From CAADGV01 sp040290295 (lineage in GTDB: Bacteria; Bacteroidota; Ignavibacteria; UBA10030; UBA6906), in assembly GCA_040290295.1 (NCBI GenBank), contig PSMW01000014.1:22932-86931 (forward strand): a DNA stretch of 64,000 nucleotides, given 5' to 3'. Under the pieces are notes generated by a model. It saw nothing but the letters and a program-made list of their open reading frames with translations, was not told where the DNA came from and did not search any database. The translations under genes and the position numbers were made by a program. This document shows positions 18,025-26,761 of this stretch, piece after piece (position 1 is the stretch's first letter; each line of letters begins with the position of its first letter).

Positions 18025-18909
18025 TCAGGGAAGAAAGGTTTGCACTCGCTGACGAAGGGCAGCGAACCAAGCAGGGAGCTTGTCGTACCATGGTGTCAGA
18101 AGAGCGAGCGAGAGCAGGATGTTCTCCCAAAAGAAAATATTGAGAAGGAACAAGCAAAGAATGTGGAAGGGAACCAGTACAGCAAACCAGATGAGTCGAA
18201 ACCGTGCGCTGACGAGGCACAAGGGAGACAACAACTCACAGCAGGTCGTAACGACAAATCCGGCTTTAGCAATCATCATCAGCCGCGAGCGGCGAATGAT
18301 CCACTCGCCGAAGTGCCACCCGTCGGGATCCAATCCGGAAAGAGACACGAACCAAAAGCGTAAGCTGTCGTCAAGAAAGATGTCGGGTGCGGAGTGGACG
18401 AACCGAAATGCCGCGATGGAAGCATACGGAAGAACGAGAGCGAACGCCATCGTCATCATTGCGGCTGCATACGCCTGCGGCATGCGCGAGTGTGTTGGTT
18501 CGGAGAGGGCAAAGCCATCGGCAGCGGGAGCAAAAGCCAATACATACACACAAAAGAGCGCTGCAAGGTCTTGGTGATTCACGAACGTAAAGCTGCGTTC
18601 GATTCCTTGATGCAGGGTCAGCAGCACTGCGCTCGCAATCGCTGCAAGGCGATAGGGTCGCAAACCGAGCGCCGCATATACCAAGCAGAGCACCAAAAGC
18701 CACTTCATTGTGCTCAACACATCCGCCGTCAGGATCCAATCCCACATCCCGTGGGGCACAAGCCGCAGTATCCCCACGGGCTTGAAGATCGACCGCGGCA
18801 TCTCTGCCAGAAAAGAAAACGTGTCCGGAACAATCTTCGCCAGCCAAATCGCGAAGACGATCACGCGTACCATACCGAGGGTTTGCGGACGTACGTTGGC
18901 GTGAATCAT
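18025..18909 (-). CDS. HTTM-like (vitamin K-dependent carboxylase-related) membrane protein
   Basis: 294 residues and about seven membrane segments. The patterns FVNHQDLAALFCVYVLAFAP and VPFHILCLFLLNIFFWENIL resemble the horizontally transferred transmembrane (HTTM) domain shared with gamma-carboxylases, including the conserved His before a membrane helix. There is no C-terminal carboxylase domain, which is usual for stand-alone bacterial members of unknown function. AGGAGGAGAA stands directly before ATG 18909. The ATG overlaps the upstream stop (ATGA), so it forms a two-gene unit with the 18906-19469 gene, and the products probably interact in the inner membrane. Confidence 0.65.
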   Translation of the reverse strand: MIHANVRPQTLGMVRVIVFAIWLAKIVPDTFSFLAEMPRSIFKPVGILRLVPHGMWDWILTADVLSTMKWLLVLCLVYAALGLRPYRLAAIASAVLLTLHQGIERSFTFVNHQDLAALFCVYVLAFAPAADGFALSEPTHSRMPQAYAAAMMTMAFALVLPYASIAAFRFVHSAPDIFLDDSLRFWFVSLSGLDPDGWHFGEWIIRRSRLMMIAKAGFVVTTCCELLSPLCLVSARFRLIWFAVLVPFHILCLFLLNIFFWENILLSLALLTPWYDKLPAWFAALRQRVQTFLP

Positions 18910-19469
18910 TTCTCCTCCTGCGGGACGATGGCTTCCCAAAGAAATGCGGGTGCACTCGAATACTGTCCTGCTCGAGGGTGAAGATACACGACCACCTTCG
19001 ATACGATGATGGACCTCGCAGGGTCGTTCGGATGCATCTCGTTGTAGCGCCGACCAAGCGTTGCCAGCGTTTCCTTGTGTTGCATGAGCAGTGCACGCTG
19101 CTGAGCGGTATCCGATGCCGCATGAAGGGCAACGATCTGCCGGTACAACTTTGAACTGACACGATCAGCCATCATCGCCGAGAGGAGTCGTGAGGGAACA
19201 AGTTCCGTCGATGTCCCACTCCGCAGTAACGCCGTGTAGCGATACAACGCAGGGTCGCCTTTCTCTACCGATCCGTACATCATCCAACCAACGAAAGGGA
19301 ACGTATTGCGGGCAGCAAGATGCCCGACGACGATCAGCAGCCAAAGAGAGGCGCTGAACCATCGCGTCGATCGCTTCACGCTGGCGAAGGTGCGGCGGAA
19401 GCTTCTGTTGAGCAGAACCGGGAGCGCCACCCCAACGATCAGCACTGCTTGGAGGAGTGTGGTCAGCAC
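18906..19469 (-). CDS. Membrane protein of unknown family, partner of the HTTM-like protein
   Basis: 187 residues. Two hydrophobic segments near the N-terminus (LLQAVLIVGVALPVLL and FSASLWLLIVVGHLA) precede a soluble part of about 120 residues with PFVGWMMYG, a helical region and a beta-like VSKVVVYLHPRAGQY. No family is recognised. In other genomes HTTM proteins often have a short membrane companion of this shape, which is the basis for calling it a partner. It overlaps the next gene by four bases. It begins only six bases after the 3' end (in transcription order the start lies downstream) of the GalT-like gene, so the transcript may be longer. Confidence 0.6.
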   Translation of the reverse strand: MLTTLLQAVLIVGVALPVLLNRSFRRTFASVKRSTRWFSASLWLLIVVGHLAARNTFPFVGWMMYGSVEKGDPALYRYTALLRSGTSTELVPSRLLSAMMADRVSSKLYRQIVALHAASDTAQQRALLMQHKETLATLGRRYNEMHPNDPARSIIVSKVVVYLHPRAGQYSSAPAFLWEAIVPQEEK

Positions 19470-19475
19470 AGATTG

Positions 19476-20795
19476 CTAGCGGAGATAGTACTTAAGTGGA
19501 TTGGGATCGACGCGGCATTCTTCTGCAATGCGGATACGGTCGATCTTTCCTTCGTCGCGCAATTTGTAGAGGCGCGGCACCATCCGATCGCGCAACTCGA
19601 TGGGTGTCATCGGGTTGATGAAGATGCCGGTTCCACCCTCGAAACCCGCGGGCACCGTTACGCGCCACTTGATCAAGACATGCCAAGGCATTTTGTACAC
19701 GGCATCAACCGGTGTATAGTACCATTCCTCATTGCACGAAATCTGACTGCCCATTGCTGCATGGATGGCATGAACCAAGTTGCTGATGCCTCGGATTTCC
19801 TCGTCCGTGTGTTCGTACGGTCTGCCTGCTTGCGATTTGGAGTAGATCTCGATCGTCGGAAAGCGGTGGCCGATGCCGGCAAAGGCGAGGGCGTAGTCGT
19901 TTTCGGCGAAGACGAGATTATGATGGGCGGCGAAGTTTGCGCCGAATTGGTTGTACACGTTCGGGTCGTCGCGAATCATCTTTGTTTGTTGCTCGATGGA
20001 CGATCCCCATTCGTCGATCGCGACGATCTGTTTGTGGAGATGGTCGAACGATGCGCCCGCGGGTCGTAGCCAATTTTGGAACACGCTGATGTAGCGAACA
20101 TAGCGATTGGACGCAAACACATCGCGCATGGCATCGATCGTAAAACGGAAATACTGGAAATGTTCCTCGAGCGTCATCTCACCCGATGAGTACAAGTCGG
20201 TGTCGAACTCCGCGTTGTCCTTGTAGTGCCGCCGTGCAATGATCATCTCATGACAGCCGCTGAAGAAGGCATCCGCAAGGGCGAATCGCTCCGCCATGGT
20301 CAACTTTTCCATCTGCTCTTCGGTCTTGCCTTCGCGTTGCAGTTTGTAGTTGATAATGTCGGTCACGTGTTTCAGCCCTGTGGGATTCGCCAGGTACTCT
20401 TCCTTCCAGCGTTGTTGCACGGCGGTCATTTTGTAGGCGTAGTTCTTTCGCCAGTACTCCAACGTGACGATCTCGAAGAGATTGCCGAGGCGCCGGAATT
20501 CCGCCGTCGTATCAAAGTACGTATCGGGAGCGAGACGAGTGAGCTGCTCCCATCGTCCGTCGGGATGACGAATGAGGCGAGCTTTTTCCGGAGCGGTTTC
20601 GTAGTAGCACGCTTGGCAGAAGCTGCAATAGTCTTCCGGGGTGTGCCGCTCGAGTTTCTGCGGCTCGCGTTGCACATCGTTGAACGTTGGTTTGCTGCGC
20701 CTGCCGGCAACAGCCCATACTTCGGTGCCGGTGAACGGATTGACTTGCTTCACCGTTCCGTCCGGCATGATGGTATAGTACATCGTCACGTGCAT
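19476..20795 (-). CDS. DUF4921/GalT-like protein of the HIT superfamily
   Basis: About 439 residues. It resembles hexose-1-phosphate uridylyltransferases: FTGTEVWAVAGRR at the start, a zinc-type Cys pair CSFC followed by a third Cys, and the catalytic-type SFDHLHKQIVA, where GalT has HPHGQ-like residues. That suggests nucleotidyl transfer from or to a sugar phosphate. Twelve bases upstream in the same operon is a phosphohexomutase, which would supply a hexose-1-phosphate, so a joint role in making or recycling a nucleotide sugar or glycogen is likely. ATG 20795 is preferred to the upstream TTG; ATG 20783 is also possible. Confidence 0.7.
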   Translation of the reverse strand: MHVTMYYTIMPDGTVKQVNPFTGTEVWAVAGRRSKPTFNDVQREPQKLERHTPEDYCSFCQACYYETAPEKARLIRHPDGRWEQLTRLAPDTYFDTTAEFRRLGNLFEIVTLEYWRKNYAYKMTAVQQRWKEEYLANPTGLKHVTDIINYKLQREGKTEEQMEKLTMAERFALADAFFSGCHEMIIARRHYKDNAEFDTDLYSSGEMTLEEHFQYFRFTIDAMRDVFASNRYVRYISVFQNWLRPAGASFDHLHKQIVAIDEWGSSIEQQTKMIRDDPNVYNQFGANFAAHHNLVFAENDYALAFAGIGHRFPTIEIYSKSQAGRPYEHTDEEIRGISNLVHAIHAAMGSQISCNEEWYYTPVDAVYKMPWHVLIKWRVTVPAGFEGGTGIFINPMTPIELRDRMVPRLYKLRDEGKIDRIRIAEECRVDPNPLKYYLR

Positions 20796-20834
20796 AGCGT
20801 CAGTCGTCGGGGATGTGAACAAAATACGTTGTGC

Positions 20835-22238
20835 TCATTGCTGCGCGGCAGCGAGGAGGGCGTCCACTTTTTCGATGTTGTCTGCTTCGGCATAGAAGCG
20901 AATCAGCGGCTCAGTGCCCGATGCGCGCACGAGCAACCACCCGCCGCCTTCGACGAAGAACTTGAAGCCGTCGGTCTCCTTCCGCTCGATGACCTTATAA
21001 CCGGCGATATCGTTCACGCGTTTGCTGAAACGCTTCATGATCGCCGACTTCTCCTTTTCGGTCATGTGCTTGTCGATGCGCTTGAATTCGTGCTGACCCA
21101 GCTCGTTCATCAGCTCGCGCACCAGTTCGCTCAAACTGCGCTGCCGCACCGCCATCATTTCGCACAGCAACAAACCGAGAAAGATACCGTCGCGCTCCGG
21201 CAGGTGTATCTTTGTGCCGAGTCCGCCGCTTTCCTCTCCGCCGATCAACACGTCGCGCTCGGTCATCAAGCGGCATACGTACTTGAAGCCGATAGGCGTT
21301 TCGTGCAACTTCAAGCCATACTTCGCACACAGCTTGTCCACCATAGTGGTAACCGAGAACGTTTTCACTACTTCGCCCGACAACCCTTTTTGTTCGACGA
21401 GATACTTGAGCAACAATGCAAACACACGCTGCGAGTCAACGAACGTGCCCTGCTCATCCACCGCGCCGATACGGTCTGCATCACCATCGGTGGCCATGCC
21501 GATGTGGAAGCCTTCCGTCTTCACGCGATGCATCAACATCTGCAGGTTCTGCGTGATCGGTTCGGGATTCGTTCCGCCGAACGAAGGGTTGTACTCGCTG
21601 CGCATCTGGACGAGATTCGGCAAGACGCCGTTCAAGACGCCTTGTCCCGCGCCGTGCATCACATCGTAGAGAATCTTGATGCCGGAGGTTTTGATGCGAT
21701 CGAAATCCAGCTTTGTCATCAAATCGTCGAGGTATCGGTGCTTCATGCCGACGTGCGTGATCGTTCCTTTCTCCACAAGCTGTGCAAAGGCTTTCTTTTC
21801 GGGAGGAAGTTTTTTGAGTTTGAGAATGGCGGCGAGTTGCTTCTCGACCTGAGCGATGGTTTCGGGGAATGCCGGTCCGCCGAATGCTCCCTTGATCTTG
21901 AAGCCGTTCCACTTGTACGGGTTATGGCTCGCCGTGATGACAATGCCCGCTGCAGCTTTCTCCTGCTTCGTCATTAACGAAATCGCCGGCGTGGTGGCAA
22001 TGCTATCGGAGAGTTTGACCTTGATACCTTGATGGGCAACCGTTGTTGCAACGACTTCGGCAAACTCTTTGGACATGAATCGCGCATCATAGCCGATCAC
22101 AATGCCGTTGCGAATGTTCTTGTGCTTCTTGTAGTGGCGCGCCGTAGCAAGCGCCACTTTCCTGAGATTCTCGAACGTGTAGTCATCGCCGATGACTGCT
22201 CGCCAGCCATCCGTACCGAATGTAATGGGTGTGGACAT
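20835..22238 (-). CDS. Phosphoglucomutase/phosphomannomutase family protein
   Basis: 467 residues with the four-domain alpha-D-phosphohexomutase layout. TASHNPYKWNG carries the phosphoserine (Ser104), ATDGDADRIG is the metal loop, EESGG sits in the sugar-binding loop, and RASGTEPLIRFY binds the phosphate. It interconverts hexose 6-phosphate and hexose 1-phosphate in the cytoplasm. Preference for glucose or mannose cannot be decided from the loops by eye. It is the first gene of a pair with the GalT-like protein, with 12 bases between this stop and the upstream TTG of the next frame. Confidence 0.92.
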   Translation of the reverse strand: MSTPITFGTDGWRAVIGDDYTFENLRKVALATARHYKKHKNIRNGIVIGYDARFMSKEFAEVVATTVAHQGIKVKLSDSIATTPAISLMTKQEKAAAGIVITASHNPYKWNGFKIKGAFGGPAFPETIAQVEKQLAAILKLKKLPPEKKAFAQLVEKGTITHVGMKHRYLDDLMTKLDFDRIKTSGIKILYDVMHGAGQGVLNGVLPNLVQMRSEYNPSFGGTNPEPITQNLQMLMHRVKTEGFHIGMATDGDADRIGAVDEQGTFVDSQRVFALLLKYLVEQKGLSGEVVKTFSVTTMVDKLCAKYGLKLHETPIGFKYVCRLMTERDVLIGGEESGGLGTKIHLPERDGIFLGLLLCEMMAVRQRSLSELVRELMNELGQHEFKRIDKHMTEKEKSAIMKRFSKRVNDIAGYKVIERKETDGFKFFVEGGGWLLVRASGTEPLIRFYAEADNIEKVDALLAAAQQ

Positions 22239-22398
22239 GCGTGTGTGGGTCTCCGATGGTGTTGTGAACTATGTGCTTGTTTGCTGACGGCATCGGAATG
22301 CCTTGAGTGTCAGTATCAAAGATACGCTTCTTGCTGGTTTCATGCTTGGGAGTGCCTTGTTATTGCGCGGTGAGCGCACTGCACAGCACATCGTGTGG

Positions 22399-23682
22399 CT
22401 ATCTCTTGAACGCCGCCCGCGCGGGGTAGATTGCTTCGTCGCCGAGCTGTTCTTCGATGCGGAGCAGTTGGTTGTACTTCGCGATGCGGTCGGTGCGACT
22501 GGCGGAGCCGGTTTTGATTTGTCCCGCGTTCGTGGCAACGGCAATGTCGGCGATGGTGGCATCTTCCGTTTCGCCGCTGCGATGGCTGATCACTGCGGTG
22601 TATCCTGCCCGCTTTGCTATCTCGATGCAGTCCAACGTTTCCGTGAGCGTGCCGATTTGGTTCACTTTGATGAGAATCGAATTGGCAACGCCCATGTCGA
22701 TGCCCTTGCTTAGAAACTCGGTGTTGGTGACGAACAGATCGTCGCCGACGAGTTGGATCTTCTTGCCGAGTGCATCGGTGAGCATCTTCCATCCCTCCCA
22801 ATCATTCTCCGCCATGCCGTCTTCGATGGAAATGATGGGATATTGACGTACCCAGTTTTCATAGAACGACACCATCGCTTCGCGCGTAATTTTTTCTTTG
22901 GTGGATTTGTAGAAGAAGTATTTCCCATCCTCCCACATTTCGCTCGATGCAGGATCGAGCGCAAGGGAGATGTCGTTGTCCGGCGTGTAGCCCGCTTTCG
23001 TGATGGCTTCGAGAATCACCTCGATCGCTTCCTCGTTGCTCTTCAGGCTTGGAGCGAAACCTCCTTCATCGCCCACAGCGGTGTTGTAGCCTTTGGCGTG
23101 TAGGACGCTCTTGAGCGCATGGAACACTTCAGCACCCATGCGGAGCGCCTCGCTGAAACGTTCAGCTTCCGTCGGCACGATCATGAATTCTTGCAGGTCC
23201 ACGTTGTTGTCGGCGTGCTTGCCGCCGTTGAGGATGTTCATCATCGGTACGGGCAGGACTTTGGCATTGACGCCGCCGATGTATTTGTACAGCGGAACGC
23301 CCAACGCCGTTGCCGCCGCTTTGGCAACGGCAAGCGACACGCCGAGGATCGCGTTCGCTCCGAGCTTCGATTTGTTCTTTGTACCGTCGAGTTTGATCAT
23401 CAACTCGTCGATACCGACTTGGTCGGTGGCATCCCAACCGGTCAGCTCTTCGGCGAGCGTGCTGTTGACGTGTTCGACGGCATTGAGGACGCCTTTGCCG
23501 TTGTAGCGCGTCTTGTCGCCGTCGCGCAGTTCGACTGCTTCGTGTTCGCCGGTTGAGGCGCCGCTCGGCACTGCTGCGCGCCCGATGATGCCGTTTTCCA
23601 GTTCAACATCCACTTCGACGGTGGGATTGCCGCGCGAGTCGAGAATTTCACGCGCGCGGATGTCGCTGATGATCGTGTTCAT
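22399..23682 (-). CDS. eno: Enolase
   Basis: 427 residues, the normal length. It converts 2-phosphoglycerate to phosphoenolpyruvate in glycolysis and gluconeogenesis. Visible signatures are AREILDSRGNPTVEVDV at the start, PSGASTGEHEAVELRDGD, GDEGGFAPSL (catalytic Glu region), SIEDGMAENDWEGWK with metal ligands, and the C-terminal LIKVNQIGTLTET and SHRSGETED. ATG 23682 was chosen over an upstream in-frame ATG because the conserved N-terminus starts there and AGGAGC precedes it. It stands as a single gene upstream of, but well separated from, the phosphohexomutase pair. Confidence 0.97.
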   Translation of the reverse strand: MNTIISDIRAREILDSRGNPTVEVDVELENGIIGRAAVPSGASTGEHEAVELRDGDKTRYNGKGVLNAVEHVNSTLAEELTGWDATDQVGIDELMIKLDGTKNKSKLGANAILGVSLAVAKAAATALGVPLYKYIGGVNAKVLPVPMMNILNGGKHADNNVDLQEFMIVPTEAERFSEALRMGAEVFHALKSVLHAKGYNTAVGDEGGFAPSLKSNEEAIEVILEAITKAGYTPDNDISLALDPASSEMWEDGKYFFYKSTKEKITREAMVSFYENWVRQYPIISIEDGMAENDWEGWKMLTDALGKKIQLVGDDLFVTNTEFLSKGIDMGVANSILIKVNQIGTLTETLDCIEIAKRAGYTAVISHRSGETEDATIADIAVATNAGQIKTGSASRTDRIAKYNQLLRIEEQLGDEAIYPARAAFKR

Positions 23683-23825
23683 GACTGCTCCTGTTGTGTG
23701 CACATGCAATGAGGTGATGATCGTCGGGGAGATTTTTTGTGCGTACCAAGTACGCCAAAAGAGAAAAGAAAATCAATGGACGGCATCGCATGACAACGGA
23801 CTTGCCCATCCTTTACTGTTACATT

Positions 23826-24881
23826 TCATGAACGTCTCCGACGCTGAGCGAGTGCGCGCTCGACTGCAGCGAACACGTCATGCACGTGCAGTAGCTTCAT
23901 GCACGCCATATATTCGTCTCCCTCTCTGTTGCATACATTGAGATGACAGGGATGGCACGGTACGTCGCGTCGCAGCGCTGTGTGTCCTTCTGCCGATGCG
24001 TACACAAACCAAATGTTGTCCTCACCGGGCCCGAAGATACCGACAGTCGGCACGCCGACTGCCGCGGCGATGTGCATTGTGCCGTTGTCGTTTGCAACGT
24101 ACGCCGAGCATTGTGCAATCACTGCGGCAAGTTGGCGCAAGGGGAGATTGCGCACGACTTTTGCGTTCACGAAAGAGTGCTTGAGCATTGCGCTGACGGT
24201 TTCATCGTCGTTCGGTCCGGCGGTGATGATGATCTGTGCGTTCAATTTGGCTGCGAGCATGTCCGCGAGCGCGCCGAAGCGTTGGGGCAACCAACGCTTG
24301 GCGGGCCACGTCGCTCCGGGATGAATCCCCACGATGGGTCGAGACATGTCGAGCGGAGCGTGTTCGTAGTCCAACCATTGCAAATAGATACGTGCATCGC
24401 GCCGTTCTTCCTCCCGCAAGAAAAGTTCCGGCCGCGCGGCCGTCGGCTCGATCCCCACAGCGCGAAGGAATTGGTTGTGAAATGCAATTGCCGTCTTCGG
24501 CTTGCCGTCGTCATGCACCTGTACGGTGTACAGCTTTCCTCGTCCTGGACGGGCTATTCCGACACGCACGCTCGCTCCGCTTGCCCACACCAACAATGCG
24601 CTGCGGGGGTTATTAAAGAGATCGATCGCCAGATCGAATCGCCGTTGCCGGAGTTGCCATAGCACGCGCGGTTGCTCGAGGAAGGTTGGTCGGGACATGT
24701 CGAACGGAATGATCTCATCCAAGCAAGGATGATGTTCGAGAAGCGAGACGGCGTTCTTCTCACCCAAGTACGCAATGTATGCGCTCGGGAATGCGTTGCG
24801 AACAGAACGGATGATCGGCGTGGTCAGTACTACATCACCGATGAACTTGAGGCGAGTCAGGAGAATGCGCGAGAAAGGCAT
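23826..24881 (-). CDS. Glycosyltransferase family 9 (ADP-heptose:LPS heptosyltransferase type)
   Basis: 351 residues, two Rossmann-like halves of the GT-B fold. ILLTRLKFIGDVVLTTPIIR is the GT9 N-terminus, including the Asp of the GDxxLTTP motif. GIHPGATWPAKRWL, ITAGPNDDE and YVANDNGTMHIAAAVGVPTV are the usual C-terminal nucleotide-sugar motifs. It would add heptose, or a similar sugar, to the LPS core at the inner face of the inner membrane. Together with kdsB elsewhere in the window it implies an LPS-bearing outer membrane. ATG 24881 is placed at the conserved start. Its 5' end lies within a few bases of the broken DUF4276 gene. Confidence 0.88.
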   Translation of the reverse strand: MPFSRILLTRLKFIGDVVLTTPIIRSVRNAFPSAYIAYLGEKNAVSLLEHHPCLDEIIPFDMSRPTFLEQPRVLWQLRQRRFDLAIDLFNNPRSALLVWASGASVRVGIARPGRGKLYTVQVHDDGKPKTAIAFHNQFLRAVGIEPTAARPELFLREEERRDARIYLQWLDYEHAPLDMSRPIVGIHPGATWPAKRWLPQRFGALADMLAAKLNAQIIITAGPNDDETVSAMLKHSFVNAKVVRNLPLRQLAAVIAQCSAYVANDNGTMHIAAAVGVPTVGIFGPGEDNIWFVYASAEGHTALRRDVPCHPCHLNVCNREGDEYMACMKLLHVHDVFAAVERALAQRRRRS

Positions 24882-24888
24882 AACACTA

Positions 24889-25463
24889 TCAAGGTCCCGA
24901 AAACCAGTAGCCCATTTTCTGCCAACAGTAAGCAAAGGAGGGTGAATGCCGTTCTGCTCGTTGTGGGCTAAAACTCTTTGCCATTTCGATGGCGAACGCG
25001 ATCTTGTTGAACGAACTCATATATTGGCGCCTCCAGATTTGCCCTAACTCGCGCTGTGCGTTGAGCGTGCCGGTATCTTGAGGAGCCTTGTACGCCGCTT
25101 TGGGGAGCACACGGTTGATAGCTTGATCATCGGCAAGGAACCACGCCTCGAGTTCCTTGACCGCAACACAGATGAAGACCTCTCGGTCAGGGAGTGGTTT
25201 GCGTACTTCGTGAAGGATGCTTGTGTCGAACAAGTGGAACACTTCTGTGACACACACGGGGCTTCGTCGGCATCAACGATGAGGTATGTCGCTGCGTAAT
25301 GTGCGCCTCGGAAACTTTCGACCAGCAAGGGAGCTTGTCGAATAAGACGCGTCTTGTTTTGCATGTTCCGAATATCGAATCGTACTCGGGGGAAGTATGT
25401 TACAAGCACTTTTTGCCAAAACGCTCGATCCGATGGACCTTCGACGCCGACACCAATGGTCAT
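24889..25463 (-). pseudogene. DUF4276 / TOPRIM-like protein, frameshifted
   Basis: The start reads MTIGVGVEGPSDRAFWQKVL and continues to YLIVDADEAPC. The invariant-type Glu in VEGPSD and the acidic VDADE pattern are the two halves of a TOPRIM-like catalytic site. After a (GT)n run, at plus coordinates 25250-25257, the frame is lost. The adjacent frame continues as VTEVFHLFDTSILHEV and AVKELEAWFLADD to 24889, as expected for DUF4276. One GT unit too many explains it. AGGAGG precedes ATG 25463. The gene lies 26 bases after an AAA ATPase gene. ATPase plus TOPRIM pairs of this kind are typical of anti-phage modules, so an effector nuclease role is inferred. Confidence 0.7.
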
Positions 25464-25489
25464 GGGATACCTCCTAATGTTCCTTGTAC

Positions 25490-26680
25490 CTAGATCTCGC
25501 CCAGGCGGAAATGCTTGCGAAAAGTTTGCACCTCCTCAATGTCACTGGCACGACGTACCTTTGTGAACCCATCTAGTTTGTCACGAAGATGTACTTCCTC
25601 TGGTTGAAGATGGTCCAAGAAGGCAGAATTGTGAGTCGTAGCAAGAATCTGTTTCGTTGCCGAAGCTGTACGGAGAATACTTATGACATGTTCGGCAAGA
25701 TGCGGATGGAGTCCGTTTTCCGGCTCCTCTACGGCGAGCAGCGCATCTTCGTTCCCTTTGCGCAATGCAAACACCAACAAGGTTAAGAGCCGTATGGTGC
25801 CGTCGGAAATGGAATCGGGACCGATAGCACCCTTGATCTTCTCTTCGACAACCTGAAATGTCCTCTTGCCCTCAATCGGCAGCTGGACAGGTTTGATGCC
25901 TTTTAACCCCGGCACCGCTCCCATCAATCCTGAAACAAGCGACTCGATCGTTGTTTTACCATTTTCATGTTCGATCTTATGGAGCACCACACCCAAGTTC
26001 TCTCCATGACGTCCGATGTCCGCGTCAGGTGTCTCCTTGAACGGGAGGCGCGCCCATTCGGCACTAATGTTGTAGAACCGCCAGTGGAGTATCTGCTCAC
26101 GCAAAAGAACTGCGGGAAGGCTAAACATTGCAACCCCAAGAACCAGTCGGGTCGCTTCCTGACTCGGGATTTTCAGGGTCTGTTTCTCTGCCTGCCCTGA
26201 TTGCGACTGATCGGTGAGAACAACCTCGTTCTTCCTTCGTTCGATGCGATATGGGATAAGATTGCCTTTTTGATCTCTGACGTCCGCTTGCAGGATTTCG
26301 GAAATTACCTCAGGGACTCCCTTATCGGATCGCATATCGAGTGAAAGCTCGTACGAGTAGCTACCGATCGTGAATCTTCGCCCCTTCCTTCCATGTTGCA
26401 TTGCCGCGTTCCGAATGCTCATTGTAAAACCAATGCTCATGGGCTTTGGGGATTTGCGCTCTCGAAGGATGCGGTTCCGGACTTCAGTGATGCCGCCAAA
26501 TTCATTTGTTGCAAACTCGGTGCTCACTCTTACAGCGAGCTGTAAAAATCGCAACGCGCTTATGAGGTTCGATTTGCCGGAGGCATTTGCACCTACAACG
26601 AAGTTGAGCGCCCCGAGCTCAATGCGTTGCCCTGGGATGCCGAAACTTTTGAAACCTGCTATGTTCAGTTGCGTGATCAT
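25490..26680 (-). CDS. OLD/SMC-like AAA ATPase, probable defence sensor
   Basis: 396 residues. ITQLNIAGFKSFG then FVVGANASGKSNLISAL gives the ABC-type Walker A of the AAA15/OLD group. The C-terminal part holds ISDGTIRLL (signature-like), LLAVEEPENGLHPHL (Walker B with its catalytic Glu) and ATTHNSAFLDH (H-loop). The middle is variable, as expected for a sensing insert. It stands directly before a TOPRIM-like DUF4276 gene in DNA that looks less G+C-rich than the flanks. The layout resembles Gabija-, PARIS- or retron-associated ATPase/TOPRIM pairs. Its role as a phage sensor is inference; the general class of ATPase is clear. Confidence 0.85.
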   Translation of the reverse strand: MITQLNIAGFKSFGIPGQRIELGALNFVVGANASGKSNLISALRFLQLAVRVSTEFATNEFGGITEVRNRILRERKSPKPMSIGFTMSIRNAAMQHGRKGRRFTIGSYSYELSLDMRSDKGVPEVISEILQADVRDQKGNLIPYRIERRKNEVVLTDQSQSGQAEKQTLKIPSQEATRLVLGVAMFSLPAVLLREQILHWRFYNISAEWARLPFKETPDADIGRHGENLGVVLHKIEHENGKTTIESLVSGLMGAVPGLKGIKPVQLPIEGKRTFQVVEEKIKGAIGPDSISDGTIRLLTLLVFALRKGNEDALLAVEEPENGLHPHLAEHVISILRTASATKQILATTHNSAFLDHLQPEEVHLRDKLDGFTKVRRASDIEEVQTFRKHFRLGEI

Positions 26681-26761
26681 TTTTGCACTCGTACCAATAT
26701 ACTAAGACGCCCACTCTGTTGCACCACTTCTCACAAGCGCGTGCCGCGTTACATCGATCCT

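Noticed and set aside
20226..21977. Plus-strand open frame (583 codons) opposite the GalT-like and phosphohexomutase genes
   Set aside because: Shadow frame; the opposite strand encodes TASHNP and HLHKQ-type motifs in full-length proteins.
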